This document shows positions 40,419-48,189 of a DNA stretch of 64,000 nucleotides, in pieces. The notes under the pieces were generated by a model that saw only the letters and a program-made list of their open reading frames with translations, searched no databases and was not told where the DNA came from. Position 1 is the stretch's first letter, and each line of letters begins with the position of its first letter. This DNA comes from G965216695 sp965216695 (GTDB lineage Bacteria; Pseudomonadota; Gammaproteobacteria; Pseudomonadales; Azotimanducaceae). Location: the NCBI GenBank assembly GCA_965216695.1, contig OZ244212.1:4588001-4652000 (forward strand). The letters run 5' to 3'. Position numbers and translations under genes: made by a program.

Positions 40419-41588
40419 ATGAGAGATCCCGCCGCATATATCGTTGAGCATGCGCAGACGCTGCGCGACGACGCGTTGGAAGGCGATGAGTGCCGAAAGC
40501 TAACCGAACGCACGGCGCGGGTGCTTCGGGAGTCCGGCGGTCTTCGATTGTTGCTCGCTAAGGACCTCGGCGGCGAGGAAGCACACCCAGTAGAGTTCGT
40601 GGACTGGGTGATTGCAGCTGGAGCGGAGCAGCCCTCGGCCGGTTGGGTTGCCGGTGTTGTGGGCGTTCATCCGTGGCAGATCTCGTTCATGGACCCTCGC
40701 TTGCAGCAGGAGATCTATGGCGCAGATCCCGACACGTGGGTCGCATCGCCCTACGCGCCACTTGGGCGCGCCAGGCCGGTCGATGGCGGCTTTTCGCTCA
40801 CGGGCGACTGGCCGTACTCTACCGGTACAGATTACTGCGACTGGGTCATACTCGGCGGTGTAGTCGAGGCGCCGCAGGACGACGCGACGGTGCCCGACGT
40901 ACGGCATTTTGTGCTGCCTCGGAACGACTACGAGATTGTGGCGGATAGCTGGAACGTGATGGGTCTTAAGGGCACCGGTAGCAGCAACGTGCGAATGCAG
41001 GGCGCGTTCGTGCCGGCGTATCGAACCTACGAAGTCCCAAAGGTTATGGAAGGTGTGTACGCGGCGCGTTGGCGCCCGGGCAATCCGCTGTATGCGATGA
41101 TGTTTGGGGTGGTGTTTCCCGCCGCGATCGCCGCAGGCACGCTCGGTATCGCGAAAGGCGCGCTGCGAGCGCAACAAGCGTACATAGCCAATCGCGTATC
41201 GGTGATGGGCAATGTGGCCAAGACGGACCCTGCGTATCTGAGCGCGCTGGCGGCGGCGGAAGCCGACCTCGACGCCAGCGTGCTGCAACTACGCCATATG
41301 CTCTCCGAGCTCTACGATCACACCTCAGCGGGTCACACAGTCACGCGTGCACAGCGGTTGCGGTGCCGTCGTGATCAGGTTCGCGCGACGGACCGGGTGT
41401 ATCAAAGCTTCGCGCCCCTTATGCGCTTGTCAGGATCGGCGGGGATCCAGGAAGCGAGCGGGCTGGAACGTTGGTGGCGCGACCTGCAAACGGCGATCAG
41501 CCACATCGCCAACGTTCAAGATACGGCGTACCTGAGTTGGGGCCTTCATAACTTTGGTGGCGAGGTACCGCCCACGGCTCTCTATTGA
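40419..41588 (+). CDS. Acyl-CoA-dehydrogenase-fold flavin monooxygenase, HsaA-like
   Basis: The 389-residue protein has the acyl-CoA dehydrogenase fold but the sequence character of two-component flavin hydroxylases: GDWPYSTGTDYCDWVILGG, WNVMGLKGTGSSNVRMQGAFVP and a C-terminal RLSGSAGIQEASGLERWWRD are typical of HsaA and p-hydroxyphenylacetate hydroxylase oxygenases. It would ortho-hydroxylate a phenol to a catechol using reduced flavin from a separate reductase (HsaB-like), which is not in the window. ATG 40419 (or GTG 40416). It directly precedes an SDR and follows the extradiol enzyme that would use its product. Confidence 0.85.
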   Translation: MRDPAAYIVEHAQTLRDDALEGDECRKLTERTARVLRESGGLRLLLAKDLGGEEAHPVEFVDWVIAAGAEQPSAGWVAGVVGVHPWQISFMDPRLQQEIYGADPDTWVASPYAPLGRARPVDGGFSLTGDWPYSTGTDYCDWVILGGVVEAPQDDATVPDVRHFVLPRNDYEIVADSWNVMGLKGTGSSNVRMQGAFVPAYRTYEVPKVMEGVYAARWRPGNPLYAMMFGVVFPAAIAAGTLGIAKGALRAQQAYIANRVSVMGNVAKTDPAYLSALAAAEADLDASVLQLRHMLSELYDHTSAGHTVTRAQRLRCRRDQVRATDRVYQSFAPLMRLSGSAGIQEASGLERWWRDLQTAISHIANVQDTAYLSWGLHNFGGEVPPTALY

Positions 41589-41607
41589 AGCGCGTAGGAT
41601 AAGCAGC

Positions 41608-42387
41608 ATGGATCTGGGCATTGAAGGTAAGCGTGCGCTCGTGTGCGGCGGCAGTTCGGGGCTTGGCCGGGCGATAGCGCGTGCGCTGAGTCTCGAGGGT
41701 GTGGACGTCACGATTGTGGCGAGAGACGAGGTCAAGCTTGCAGAGTCGGCGCGCGCGATCCAAGCCGAATGCGGGCGAGAACTACAGACGTTGGCTGTGG
41801 ATCTTGCAGAGCCGGCGCAGCGCGCACCCCTCCACACCATCTGTGCGGAGGTGGACATCCTGATAAACAATGCTGGCGGTCCGCCGGTGGGTGACTATCT
41901 CGCGTTCACGCGAGAACAGTGGCTTGCTGCGCTCGAGACCAACATGCTGTCGGCGATCGAACTGATAAACGCTGCAGTTCCCGGTATGCGCAAGCGCGGT
42001 TTCGGGCGCATTGTGAATGTTACAAGCCATGCGGTGAAGGCGCCGATCGCACCGTTGAGTCTGTCGAATGGCGCGCGTGCCGGTCTTACAGGGTATGTGA
42101 GTGGGGTCGCAAAGGACATTGCGCAAGACAACGTCACAATCAACAACCTGTTGCCGGGGCAGTTTGAAACAGACCGCCTGAAGTCCAATCACGAGTACTT
42201 TGCCAACGCCAGAGGTGTAACGTTCGATGAGATTCAGGTGGTTGCCAAGCGCGAAATTCCCGCCGGTCGATTTGGCGATCCTTCCGAGTTCGGTGCGTAC
42301 GCGGCTTTTCTCTGCAGCGCGCACTGCGGGTTCGTAACCGGCCAGAATCTGATGATAGACGGCGCTCAGTATCCGGGATTGGTTTAG
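41608..42387 (+). CDS. SDR-family protein lacking the catalytic tyrosine
   Basis: From ATG 41608 the 259-residue protein has the cofactor motif CGGSSGLGRAIARAL and NNAGG, but where classical SDRs have YxxxK it reads PLSLSNGARAGLTGYVSG, with no Tyr at the catalytic position. This LSN variant is known in a subgroup of SDRs whose mechanism is unclear. The Ser of the catalytic set remains in NVTSHAV. It sits between the HsaA-like and KshA-like genes. The 190-bp palindromic element begins right after its stop codon. An isomerase or non-redox role is possible. Confidence 0.85.
   Translation: MDLGIEGKRALVCGGSSGLGRAIARALSLEGVDVTIVARDEVKLAESARAIQAECGRELQTLAVDLAEPAQRAPLHTICAEVDILINNAGGPPVGDYLAFTREQWLAALETNMLSAIELINAAVPGMRKRGFGRIVNVTSHAVKAPIAPLSLSNGARAGLTGYVSGVAKDIAQDNVTINNLLPGQFETDRLKSNHEYFANARGVTFDEIQVVAKREIPAGRFGDPSEFGAYAAFLCSAHCGFVTGQNLMIDGAQYPGLV
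42384..42387 (+). repeat. 4-bp target-site duplication, left copy
   Basis: TTAG directly precedes the palindromic element and recurs at 42578-42581 directly after it. The last three bases are the SDR stop codon. Confidence 0.6.
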
Positions 42388-42577
42388 CCTTGATGAGACA
42401 AAAATCTACGCGCCCAGAGCGCCTTTGGCTCGCTTTATCCAGCGCATTTCGCGACCGTGCTCGCCTTTCGTTCGGGTCACATACTGTTGAGTATGTTCCC
42501 CTCGCGAAACGCTGTGCGCGCTCCCGAAACACACTGTCTAAAGCGCCTGAGTCGCGCACATTTTTGTCACATCAAGG
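42388..42577. mobile_element. MITE-like 190-bp palindromic element
   Basis: The whole element folds on itself. Its outer 26 bases (starting CCTTGATG) agree with the complement of the right end at 22 positions. The pairing continues inward through the CGCTTTA segments to a central hairpin ACATACT-GTTG-AGTATGT (around 42480-42497). It has no coding capacity and is flanked by the direct repeat TTAG. This combination is that of a non-autonomous miniature element. It separates the SDR and KshA-like genes of one operon and, if transcribed, would form a long stem. Confidence 0.8.
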
Positions 42578-42581
42578 TTAG
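42578..42581 (+). repeat. 4-bp target-site duplication, right copy
   Basis: TTAG after the palindromic element, matching 42384-42387. Confidence 0.6.
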
Positions 42582-42596
42582 TCATGGAGATTGTGC

Positions 42597-43697
42597 ATGG
42601 CGATTGCATCTGACTACGGTCTGGGTCCACAAACGTTTCCACGCGGATGGTTCATCATAGGGGCGAGCGATACGCTAGCAGACAAGCCGAAGGGGTTACG
42701 CTACTTCGGTCGAGACTTCGTGCTTTATCGCGGTTCGAGTGGGAAGCCGGTTGTGCTGGACGCCTATTGCAAACACATGGGCACGCACATTGCGTTGGCA
42801 GACAGTGCAGTGATCGCCCAGACGGGACGGCAGATTGAGGGCGATTCGATTCGCTGCCCGTATCACGGCTGGCGATACGCATCGGACGGAACGGTAGACG
42901 ATATTCCGTATCACGATGGCCCCTGTCCCAAGTCGGCATCGCTTCGCTCCTACCCGGTGCGGGACGTAATGGGTTGCCTAATGATGTGGTTTGATCCCGA
43001 TGGCGCGGAACCCGAATACCTACCTCCGCAGCTCGACGAATGGGACGATCCCCAGTGGATGCGCTGGCAACTGCAGGACCTGGGCGAAATCGCCATTCAC
43101 GGCATCGAGGTGCTCGACAACATGGCAGACGCGCGGCATCTGCTGCCGACGCACGGTGCGGATTGCCAGTACTTCGAAAACGAATTCCGTGATCACATTG
43201 TTATCCAACGCCAGGGGGGCACGATTGAGCTGTATGGTTCGGAGTTTCACACCATCACCTGGTACACCGGACCCGGCGTACTTTTTTCGCGCCAGGAATT
43301 TGGGGATACGCTCATTTTCGAGCTGATTGGTAACGTTCCCGTGGAGGATGGCGTCTCGAAGGTGTGGCACGGCACGTTGGTGCAAGCGCAGAACAATCCG
43401 CCCACAGACGCCGATCGGGAATATTGGTCCCAGACGGACGCCGGGGCCCTACAGGCGTTCTCCGCGGACTTCGACGTCTGGCGAACGAAGAAGCCGGCCA
43501 TCCGCATAATCCAGATGCCAACCGATGGGCCGTTTGACAAAGTGCGTCGTTGGTACAGCCAGTTCTTCGCCGAAGCAAGCTCCGTCCCGGCAATTCGAGC
43601 GTCGCTGAATGGGGCCATTGCCGACACCGGATTGCCGGCGCCATCTGCGGAGCGTCGCGCCGTCGAGGCGCGGGCCGGTGTGCTGCAACTCGGGTAA
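42597..43697 (+). CDS. Rieske oxygenase, 3-ketosteroid 9alpha-hydroxylase (KshA)-like
   Basis: The 366-residue protein has an N-terminal Rieske domain with ligands C58/H60 and C87/H90 (CKH ... CPYHGW), a long 26-residue gap between them, and the mononuclear iron motif DNMADARHLLPTHG (N-x2-D-x2-H-x4-H), the arrangement of KshA-type oxygenases. PRGWF at residues 15-19 is also typical. KshA hydroxylates a steroid nucleus, triggering ring opening, and needs a KshB reductase, not found here. ATG 42597 is favoured by GGAG eight bases upstream. The MITE-like element lies between it and the SDR, yet all genes run in one direction. Confidence 0.87.
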   Translation: MAIASDYGLGPQTFPRGWFIIGASDTLADKPKGLRYFGRDFVLYRGSSGKPVVLDAYCKHMGTHIALADSAVIAQTGRQIEGDSIRCPYHGWRYASDGTVDDIPYHDGPCPKSASLRSYPVRDVMGCLMMWFDPDGAEPEYLPPQLDEWDDPQWMRWQLQDLGEIAIHGIEVLDNMADARHLLPTHGADCQYFENEFRDHIVIQRQGGTIELYGSEFHTITWYTGPGVLFSRQEFGDTLIFELIGNVPVEDGVSKVWHGTLVQAQNNPPTDADREYWSQTDAGALQAFSADFDVWRTKKPAIRIIQMPTDGPFDKVRRWYSQFFAEASSVPAIRASLNGAIADTGLPAPSAERRAVEARAGVLQLG

Positions 43698-43704
43698 CGT
43701 GGTG

Positions 43705-44131
43705 CTATCGCGACGAAAGCACCTTGCGTGCTGCTGACGCCAGTACACGATCATAGGTGGCGAGTGGCGCGTTGAGTAAAACGGCCAATTGCAAATACGC
43801 AGCGTCGTAGGCTGATGTGTTTTCGTTAAGAGCGAGCTCGAATTGCCCTTGGTTGTCGATCCTTTGACGGGCTAGTCTAAGCTTTCTGTAACCATCCAGG
43901 CCGCGTCGCGCCACGGCGCGCGTTTGCTTCAGATTTCGTCACTGCGACGCTTATGATCTCATGATCGATCAGGTTCGGAGCGTGGAGCGATTTGCCGGAA
44001 AGCAGTGTCAGCGCTTCGCTCGCAGAGGGCTCATTGAAGAGAATCGCCCCCAGTACGCTGCAGTCCACGACAACGGGTGGCAGCCCAGTATAGATTCTCA
44101 CAGGCTCCGCAACGAACAGCTCGCGACTCAT
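43705..44131 (-). pseudogene. vapC: Frameshifted VapC-type PIN-domain toxin
   Basis: The N-terminal half (44131 to about 43912) encodes MSRELFVAEPVRIY, then VVVDCSVLGAILFNEP with the first PIN aspartate, and IDHEIISVAVTKSEA. The C-terminal half continues in another frame (GLDGYRKLRLARQR ... TSAYDAAYLQLAVLLNAPLATYD). The break coincides with an imperfect 10-bp tandem duplication (43902-43911 and 43912-43921). Deleting one copy restores NARRGLDGYRKL and a PIN protein of normal length. The toxin is thus probably inactive, or the shift is a sequencing error. Its start overlaps the antitoxin stop by four bases. Confidence 0.85.
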
Positions 44132-44403
44132 CGAGCATCGCGCTCGCGGCGAACGATATCGACTGCAAGTGGTACGCCTTTGCGCCGGGACGTTTTGAGT
44201 TCCGCCGCGATTGCGTCAATTGACAACCACCCAGATGGCTCGGCTTCGTGATCGTTGCGCATGGATTCACGGCCATCCTCTTCGGTATAGCGGCAGACGA
44301 GGTTCAGCAACTCGCCCTGGAGTGAGCGGTGATCATCTGCGGCCCGCTGTCGCAGTTTGGCGACAACCTGTTCGGGAACGTTTTTGATCGATAGGTCAGG
44401 CAC
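44128..44403 (-). CDS. FitA/VapB-like ribbon-helix-helix antitoxin
   Basis: A 91-residue protein starting at GTG 44403: VPDLSIKNVPEQVVAKLRQR then ADDHRSLQGELLNLV, the ribbon-helix-helix pattern of FitA-type antitoxins (xSIRNLxxxVxxxLRxRAxxxGRSxxxE). The C-terminal tail would bind the toxin. GGAG lies about ten bases upstream, and the palindrome at 44409-44425 is a probable operator. The antitoxin is intact while its toxin partner is frameshifted. Confidence 0.85.
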   Translation of the reverse strand: MPDLSIKNVPEQVVAKLRQRAADDHRSLQGELLNLVCRYTEEDGRESMRNDHEAEPSGWLSIDAIAAELKTSRRKGVPLAVDIVRRERDAR

Positions 44404-44408
44404 GTGGG

Positions 44409-44425
44409 AGCTCCAAAATGGAGCT
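44409..44425. promoter_or_regulatory. Palindrome upstream of the antitoxin, probable operator
   Basis: AGCTCCAAAATGGAGCT has perfect 6-bp arms around a 5-base centre and lies directly upstream of the GTG start, overlapping the ribosome binding region. Ribbon-helix-helix antitoxins bind such sites. Confidence 0.55.
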
Positions 44426-44471
44426 ATTATTGAACCGGTCAAGAATTTGATTCCAGCGCCGCCGTGCCGGC

Positions 44472-45701
44472 TTACGCAGCCGCCCGCAGTCCTTGAACGG
44501 CAACGGGCAAGCCGTTGTAGCGATGCCAACCGGGCATCGCAACGAGCTTCAGGGCCGATTCGTCTACGGCAAGACCCAGATCCGGGAACCTGGCGAAGAG
44601 ATTCGTGATTGCAAGGCGTGCTTCCGCTCTTGCAAGGTGCGCACCGAGGCAGAAGTGAATGCCGTGCCCGAATCCGAGGTGACGATTGGGCGAGCGGGCA
44701 ATGTCGAATACACCTGGTCTGTCGAATGCGCGGGGATCGTGGTTTGCGGCGCCGAAGAGCGGGACGATCGGTTTGCCTTTTGGAATCGTTACGCCGTGCA
44801 GCGTAATTTCCTCGGCTGCGTAGTTCGGCTTCGTCATGTGCACCGGGCCCCGGTGACGCAGAATTTCTTCGACAGCCGAGTCGATCAGGGTTGGATCGCT
44901 TTTCAGTTTCTCGAGCTGGTCGGGATGTTGCAACAGCGTGAGCACACCGTTGGTTATCAGATGGACGGTGGTCTCGAAACCGGCAACCGTGAGGAGAAAC
45001 ACCATCGCGATTAGCTCGTCTTCCGTGAGCTTGTCGCCGTCTTCTTCTGCCTGAATGAGCCCGGTGAGGATGTCGTCGCCCGGATCGTTCTGCTTGGCGC
45101 GGACGAGATCGCGAACGAAAGAAACCGCTCCCGGCAGGTCCATGAATAGCGTTCGCAGCAGGCGCAGCCCGCCGAATCCACGGGTTACAGTGCTGAGCAT
45201 CGACTGGAACTTGGGCATTGCGGTCATTGGAACGCCCAGCATGTCGGCGATCATCCGGGTCGGGAGCTGCAACGCGTACTGCGATTGAAGATCGAAGGTT
45301 GGTGCGTTACTGAGACCATCCAGCAACTCCTGAGCGTAGGCGTCGATCCGTGCTTCGATCTTATCAATTTCCTGCGGGCGAAAACCTTTTCTCACCAGCT
45401 CGCGCAGGCGACGGTGCTGCGGATCGTCCTCTTGAATCATACTTTGCGCGATTGGCTTCACTGATCGTGGCATTGGAAACGGAAACGGGCTACCGCCAGT
45501 GGCGTTGCTGCGGTTTCGTCTGATGCGCGGATCTTTCAGTACGGCCTCGCAGTCTTCGTAGCGCGATACCGCGTAGAGCCTCATAACGCTGATCTTCACC
45601 TGTTGCACCGGGTTTTCCTCCCGAATGCGGTCGTACAGCGCGTACTTGTTGTTGGTGAAATCCCGAGAGCTCAGATCAATGGGCCGCGACAGATCGACCA
45701 T
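44472..45701 (-). CDS. Cytochrome P450 (CYP107-like group)
   Basis: A 409-residue soluble P450 with I-helix TVAGFETTVHL, ExxR as EILR, and haem loop FGHGIHFCLGAHLARAEAR with cysteine near residue 351. The haem loop and the RRLRELVRKGF block resemble the broad CYP107-type group that hydroxylates macrolides, steroids and terpenoids. AGGAGCTG gives a good start at 45701. It is divergent from the acyl-CoA dehydrogenase pair, which suggests a shared promoter region. It differs clearly from the four P450s of the left island. Confidence 0.93.
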   Translation of the reverse strand: MVDLSRPIDLSSRDFTNNKYALYDRIREENPVQQVKISVMRLYAVSRYEDCEAVLKDPRIRRNRSNATGGSPFPFPMPRSVKPIAQSMIQEDDPQHRRLRELVRKGFRPQEIDKIEARIDAYAQELLDGLSNAPTFDLQSQYALQLPTRMIADMLGVPMTAMPKFQSMLSTVTRGFGGLRLLRTLFMDLPGAVSFVRDLVRAKQNDPGDDILTGLIQAEEDGDKLTEDELIAMVFLLTVAGFETTVHLITNGVLTLLQHPDQLEKLKSDPTLIDSAVEEILRHRGPVHMTKPNYAAEEITLHGVTIPKGKPIVPLFGAANHDPRAFDRPGVFDIARSPNRHLGFGHGIHFCLGAHLARAEARLAITNLFARFPDLGLAVDESALKLVAMPGWHRYNGLPVAVQGLRAAA

Positions 45702-45832
45702 CAGACAGCTCCTTGCGAATTGCCGAGGGGCGTTAACCCCAAATGGGTAGATTAACCATTCCGGTCATTATGGCAAAATGCGGCTTGATCGAGTCGATGT
45801 TGAAAGTCCGATTGGTGATAGAGAAAGGAAAG

Positions 45833-47032
45833 ATGAGCGCAAAATCCGAAGAAGACGAGTTTCGAGCGTACTGTCGTCGATGGTTGGAGGAAAACCGTCC
45901 TCCGCCGACTGAGTTGCCTCTACCGCAGGCAGCCTACGAGGTTACGTATGACTCACACCGCAGCTATCTGTGCGACTGGCAGGCCAAGTGCTACGAGGCG
46001 CAACTGATTGCAACGGATGTGCCTGCGGAATATGGCGGTCATGGTCATAGTGGTTTTCAAGCCATTGCCAGCAACGAGGTGCTACGCGCGAAAGTCCCGT
46101 ATTTCATCAATTGGATCGGTCTTGGGATGACCGCACCCACGTTGTTGATTCATGGCACGGAGGAGCAGAAGAAACGTTTCCTGAAACCTATTTTCTCCGC
46201 TGAGGAAATCTGGTGCCAGGGATTCAGTGAGCCAGGCGCCGGCTCCGACCTCGTGTCGCTGCAGACGTCAGCGGCTCGTGATGGGGACGACTGGGTGATC
46301 AATGGCAGCAAGGTCTGGACGAGCCTCGGCGCGCTTGCAAGCTGGATGCTGCTGCTGGCTCGGACGGACAAAGCGGACAAGTACAACGGCATCACCTATT
46401 TTCTGGCGCCTATGGATCAGCCGGGTGTGACGGTGCGTCCCATTCATAAGATGACCGGCGAAGCAGGATTCAACGAGGTGTTTCTGGAAGATGCGCGTGT
46501 GCCGGACCACCTTCGGGTTGACGAAGTAGGGGCCGGATGGAAGGTTGCCATGTCGACACTCACGAGCGAGCGCGGTGCTGCGCAGGGCGTCGGGGCCGTT
46601 GCAAGCAGTGAGTCGCCGATGAGTGCGGTAACGCAGGTGATTCAGCTTGCGAAGGACACCAGGCGCAACGGGCGACGCGTCTGGGACGACCCGGTGTGGC
46701 GGGATCGTATCGTTAAGATCTACGAGCGTACCGAGGCAATGATTCAGAATGGGCGTCGGTCCCGCGTGGAGGCGTTGAATGGCGGCGCGATGAGACTGCC
46801 ATTGCAGGGAAAGCTGGTCGGCAGCGAGGTTCGCCAGGAGCTGGGTGAGGTTGCGCTGGGTATTCTGGGTATGCGCAGCAGTTTGTACGTGGGTGATGCG
46901 CATGCGGTCGCGGATGGTCGCTGGCCGCTCAGCTACATGAACTCCTACACCGGCACAATTTCCGGGGGCAGCAGCGAAATACAACGCAATATTCTGGGCG
47001 AGCGGGTGCTCGGCCTGCCGAAGACGAAGTAG
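45833..47032 (+). CDS. Acyl-CoA dehydrogenase, first of an adjacent pair
   Basis: A 399-residue flavoprotein of the acyl-CoA dehydrogenase family. Typical blocks are CQGFSEPGAGSDLVSLQT near residue 125, DDWVINGSKVWTSLGALASW, and the C-terminal SYTGTISGGSSEIQRNILGERVLGLP. ATG 45833 with AAAGGAAA upstream is preferred over the longer frame from 45743. It would form a double bond in an acyl-CoA, passing electrons to ETF. The next gene, nine bases on, encodes a second, more divergent family member; such pairs form heterotetramers in steroid side-chain degradation (FadE28/29 type). Confidence 0.92.
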   Translation: MSAKSEEDEFRAYCRRWLEENRPPPTELPLPQAAYEVTYDSHRSYLCDWQAKCYEAQLIATDVPAEYGGHGHSGFQAIASNEVLRAKVPYFINWIGLGMTAPTLLIHGTEEQKKRFLKPIFSAEEIWCQGFSEPGAGSDLVSLQTSAARDGDDWVINGSKVWTSLGALASWMLLLARTDKADKYNGITYFLAPMDQPGVTVRPIHKMTGEAGFNEVFLEDARVPDHLRVDEVGAGWKVAMSTLTSERGAAQGVGAVASSESPMSAVTQVIQLAKDTRRNGRRVWDDPVWRDRIVKIYERTEAMIQNGRRSRVEALNGGAMRLPLQGKLVGSEVRQELGEVALGILGMRSSLYVGDAHAVADGRWPLSYMNSYTGTISGGSSEIQRNILGERVLGLPKTK

Positions 47033-47041
47033 TTTACCGCC

Positions 47042-48154
47042 ATGACACAGAACGCAGATTTTGGTTTCGACGACGACGTGCGCATGCTGAAAGATTCAGC
47101 GCGACGGTTCTTTGATGAAAAAGAAACGCATGTCCAGCTGCGCCCGCACATTGCTGGTACGGAAGATCCCCACATCGGAGAAGCCCGTGCAGGTTGGTAT
47201 TCCGCCGCAGACTGGCAGGAGGTCGTGGAGCTCGGATGGCCGATCCTTGCGGTACCGGAAGACGCAGGAGGCATTGGCATGGGCCTGGTGGCTGCGGTTG
47301 CGGTGCAGGAGGAAGTGGGACGGGCGGCGGCGCCGTCGCCGCTCAGCGGCACGCTGCAGGCTACCTTTGTGTTGCGCGAAGCCAATGCTACAGACGCGCT
47401 ACAGCGGATTGCGTCGGGTGAGAGCGTTGCGCTCGCGATCCACGGCGAGGATGGCTCGCTGGAGCCGGACTCCACCGATGTCGCCGTCTCGGACGGTTGC
47501 TTGACAGGCACCAGCTGGTACGTGCAGGACGCACAGAAGGCCGATGGATTTGTGGTTGCCGCAGCGGCAGAGGAGGGCGTTGGTCTGTACTACGTACCGC
47601 GGGATGCTGTGGAGGTGGTGCCAGACCGTATTGTCGACCTGACCCGGGACCAGGCGCGCGTTGTATTCAACAACGTTGACGCATCGGAAATTGCCCCGCC
47701 GGGGGATGGTGGTGCCGTGCTCGAACGGTCTCTACCTGCCATCTTCACGCTGCTTGCCGCCGACATGGTGGGTGCAGCGGAATGGCAGCTGCAGGCAACT
47801 GCGGAATACGCCAAGGTGAGGACGCAGTTCGATCGGCCGATCGGCTTCTTTCAAGCAGTGAAACACCCTATCGTCAACATGATGATTGCAGTGGATGAAG
47901 CGAGGTCGCTGGTCTACAACGCGGCCAGCGCGTGGGACAGCGACCGTGACGACGCGTTGCGAACCGCGCTGCTCGCTCAATCCAGCGCATCGGATTGCGC
48001 TTCGTTCTGCTCGAATCGCTCCACGCAACTGCACGGTGGTATCGGCTTCACGTGGGAGTCGGATGTGCAGATCTATCACAAGCGCCAGATGCACAGTCAG
48101 TTTCTGTACGGCGATGGTACCTGGCACCGCGCAAAGATAGCCGACTTGCTCTAA
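47042..48154 (+). CDS. Acyl-CoA dehydrogenase, second of the pair
   Basis: A 370-residue, more divergent acyl-CoA dehydrogenase. The mid-domain lacks the strong GSD and GxK blocks of the first protein, but the C-terminal helical domain is clear: RTQFDRPIGFFQAVKHPIV near residue 260 and STQLHGGIGFTWESDVQIYHKR near 330. The ribosome binding site is weak and the gap to the first gene is nine bases, suggesting coupled translation of two subunits. In known heteromeric dehydrogenases one subunit supplies the catalytic Glu and the other completes the FAD site. Which plays which part here needs alignment. Confidence 0.88.
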   Translation: MTQNADFGFDDDVRMLKDSARRFFDEKETHVQLRPHIAGTEDPHIGEARAGWYSAADWQEVVELGWPILAVPEDAGGIGMGLVAAVAVQEEVGRAAAPSPLSGTLQATFVLREANATDALQRIASGESVALAIHGEDGSLEPDSTDVAVSDGCLTGTSWYVQDAQKADGFVVAAAAEEGVGLYYVPRDAVEVVPDRIVDLTRDQARVVFNNVDASEIAPPGDGGAVLERSLPAIFTLLAADMVGAAEWQLQATAEYAKVRTQFDRPIGFFQAVKHPIVNMMIAVDEARSLVYNAASAWDSDRDDALRTALLAQSSASDCASFCSNRSTQLHGGIGFTWESDVQIYHKRQMHSQFLYGDGTWHRAKIADLL

Positions 48155-48189
48155 CAGTTAGCTTCCAATAACGAATTGGGGGAGTTCTG

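Noticed and set aside
40500..41288. A 262-codon minus-strand frame opposite the HsaA-like gene
   Set aside because: Antisense shadow, rich in Arg and His without structure, over a gene with family motifs.
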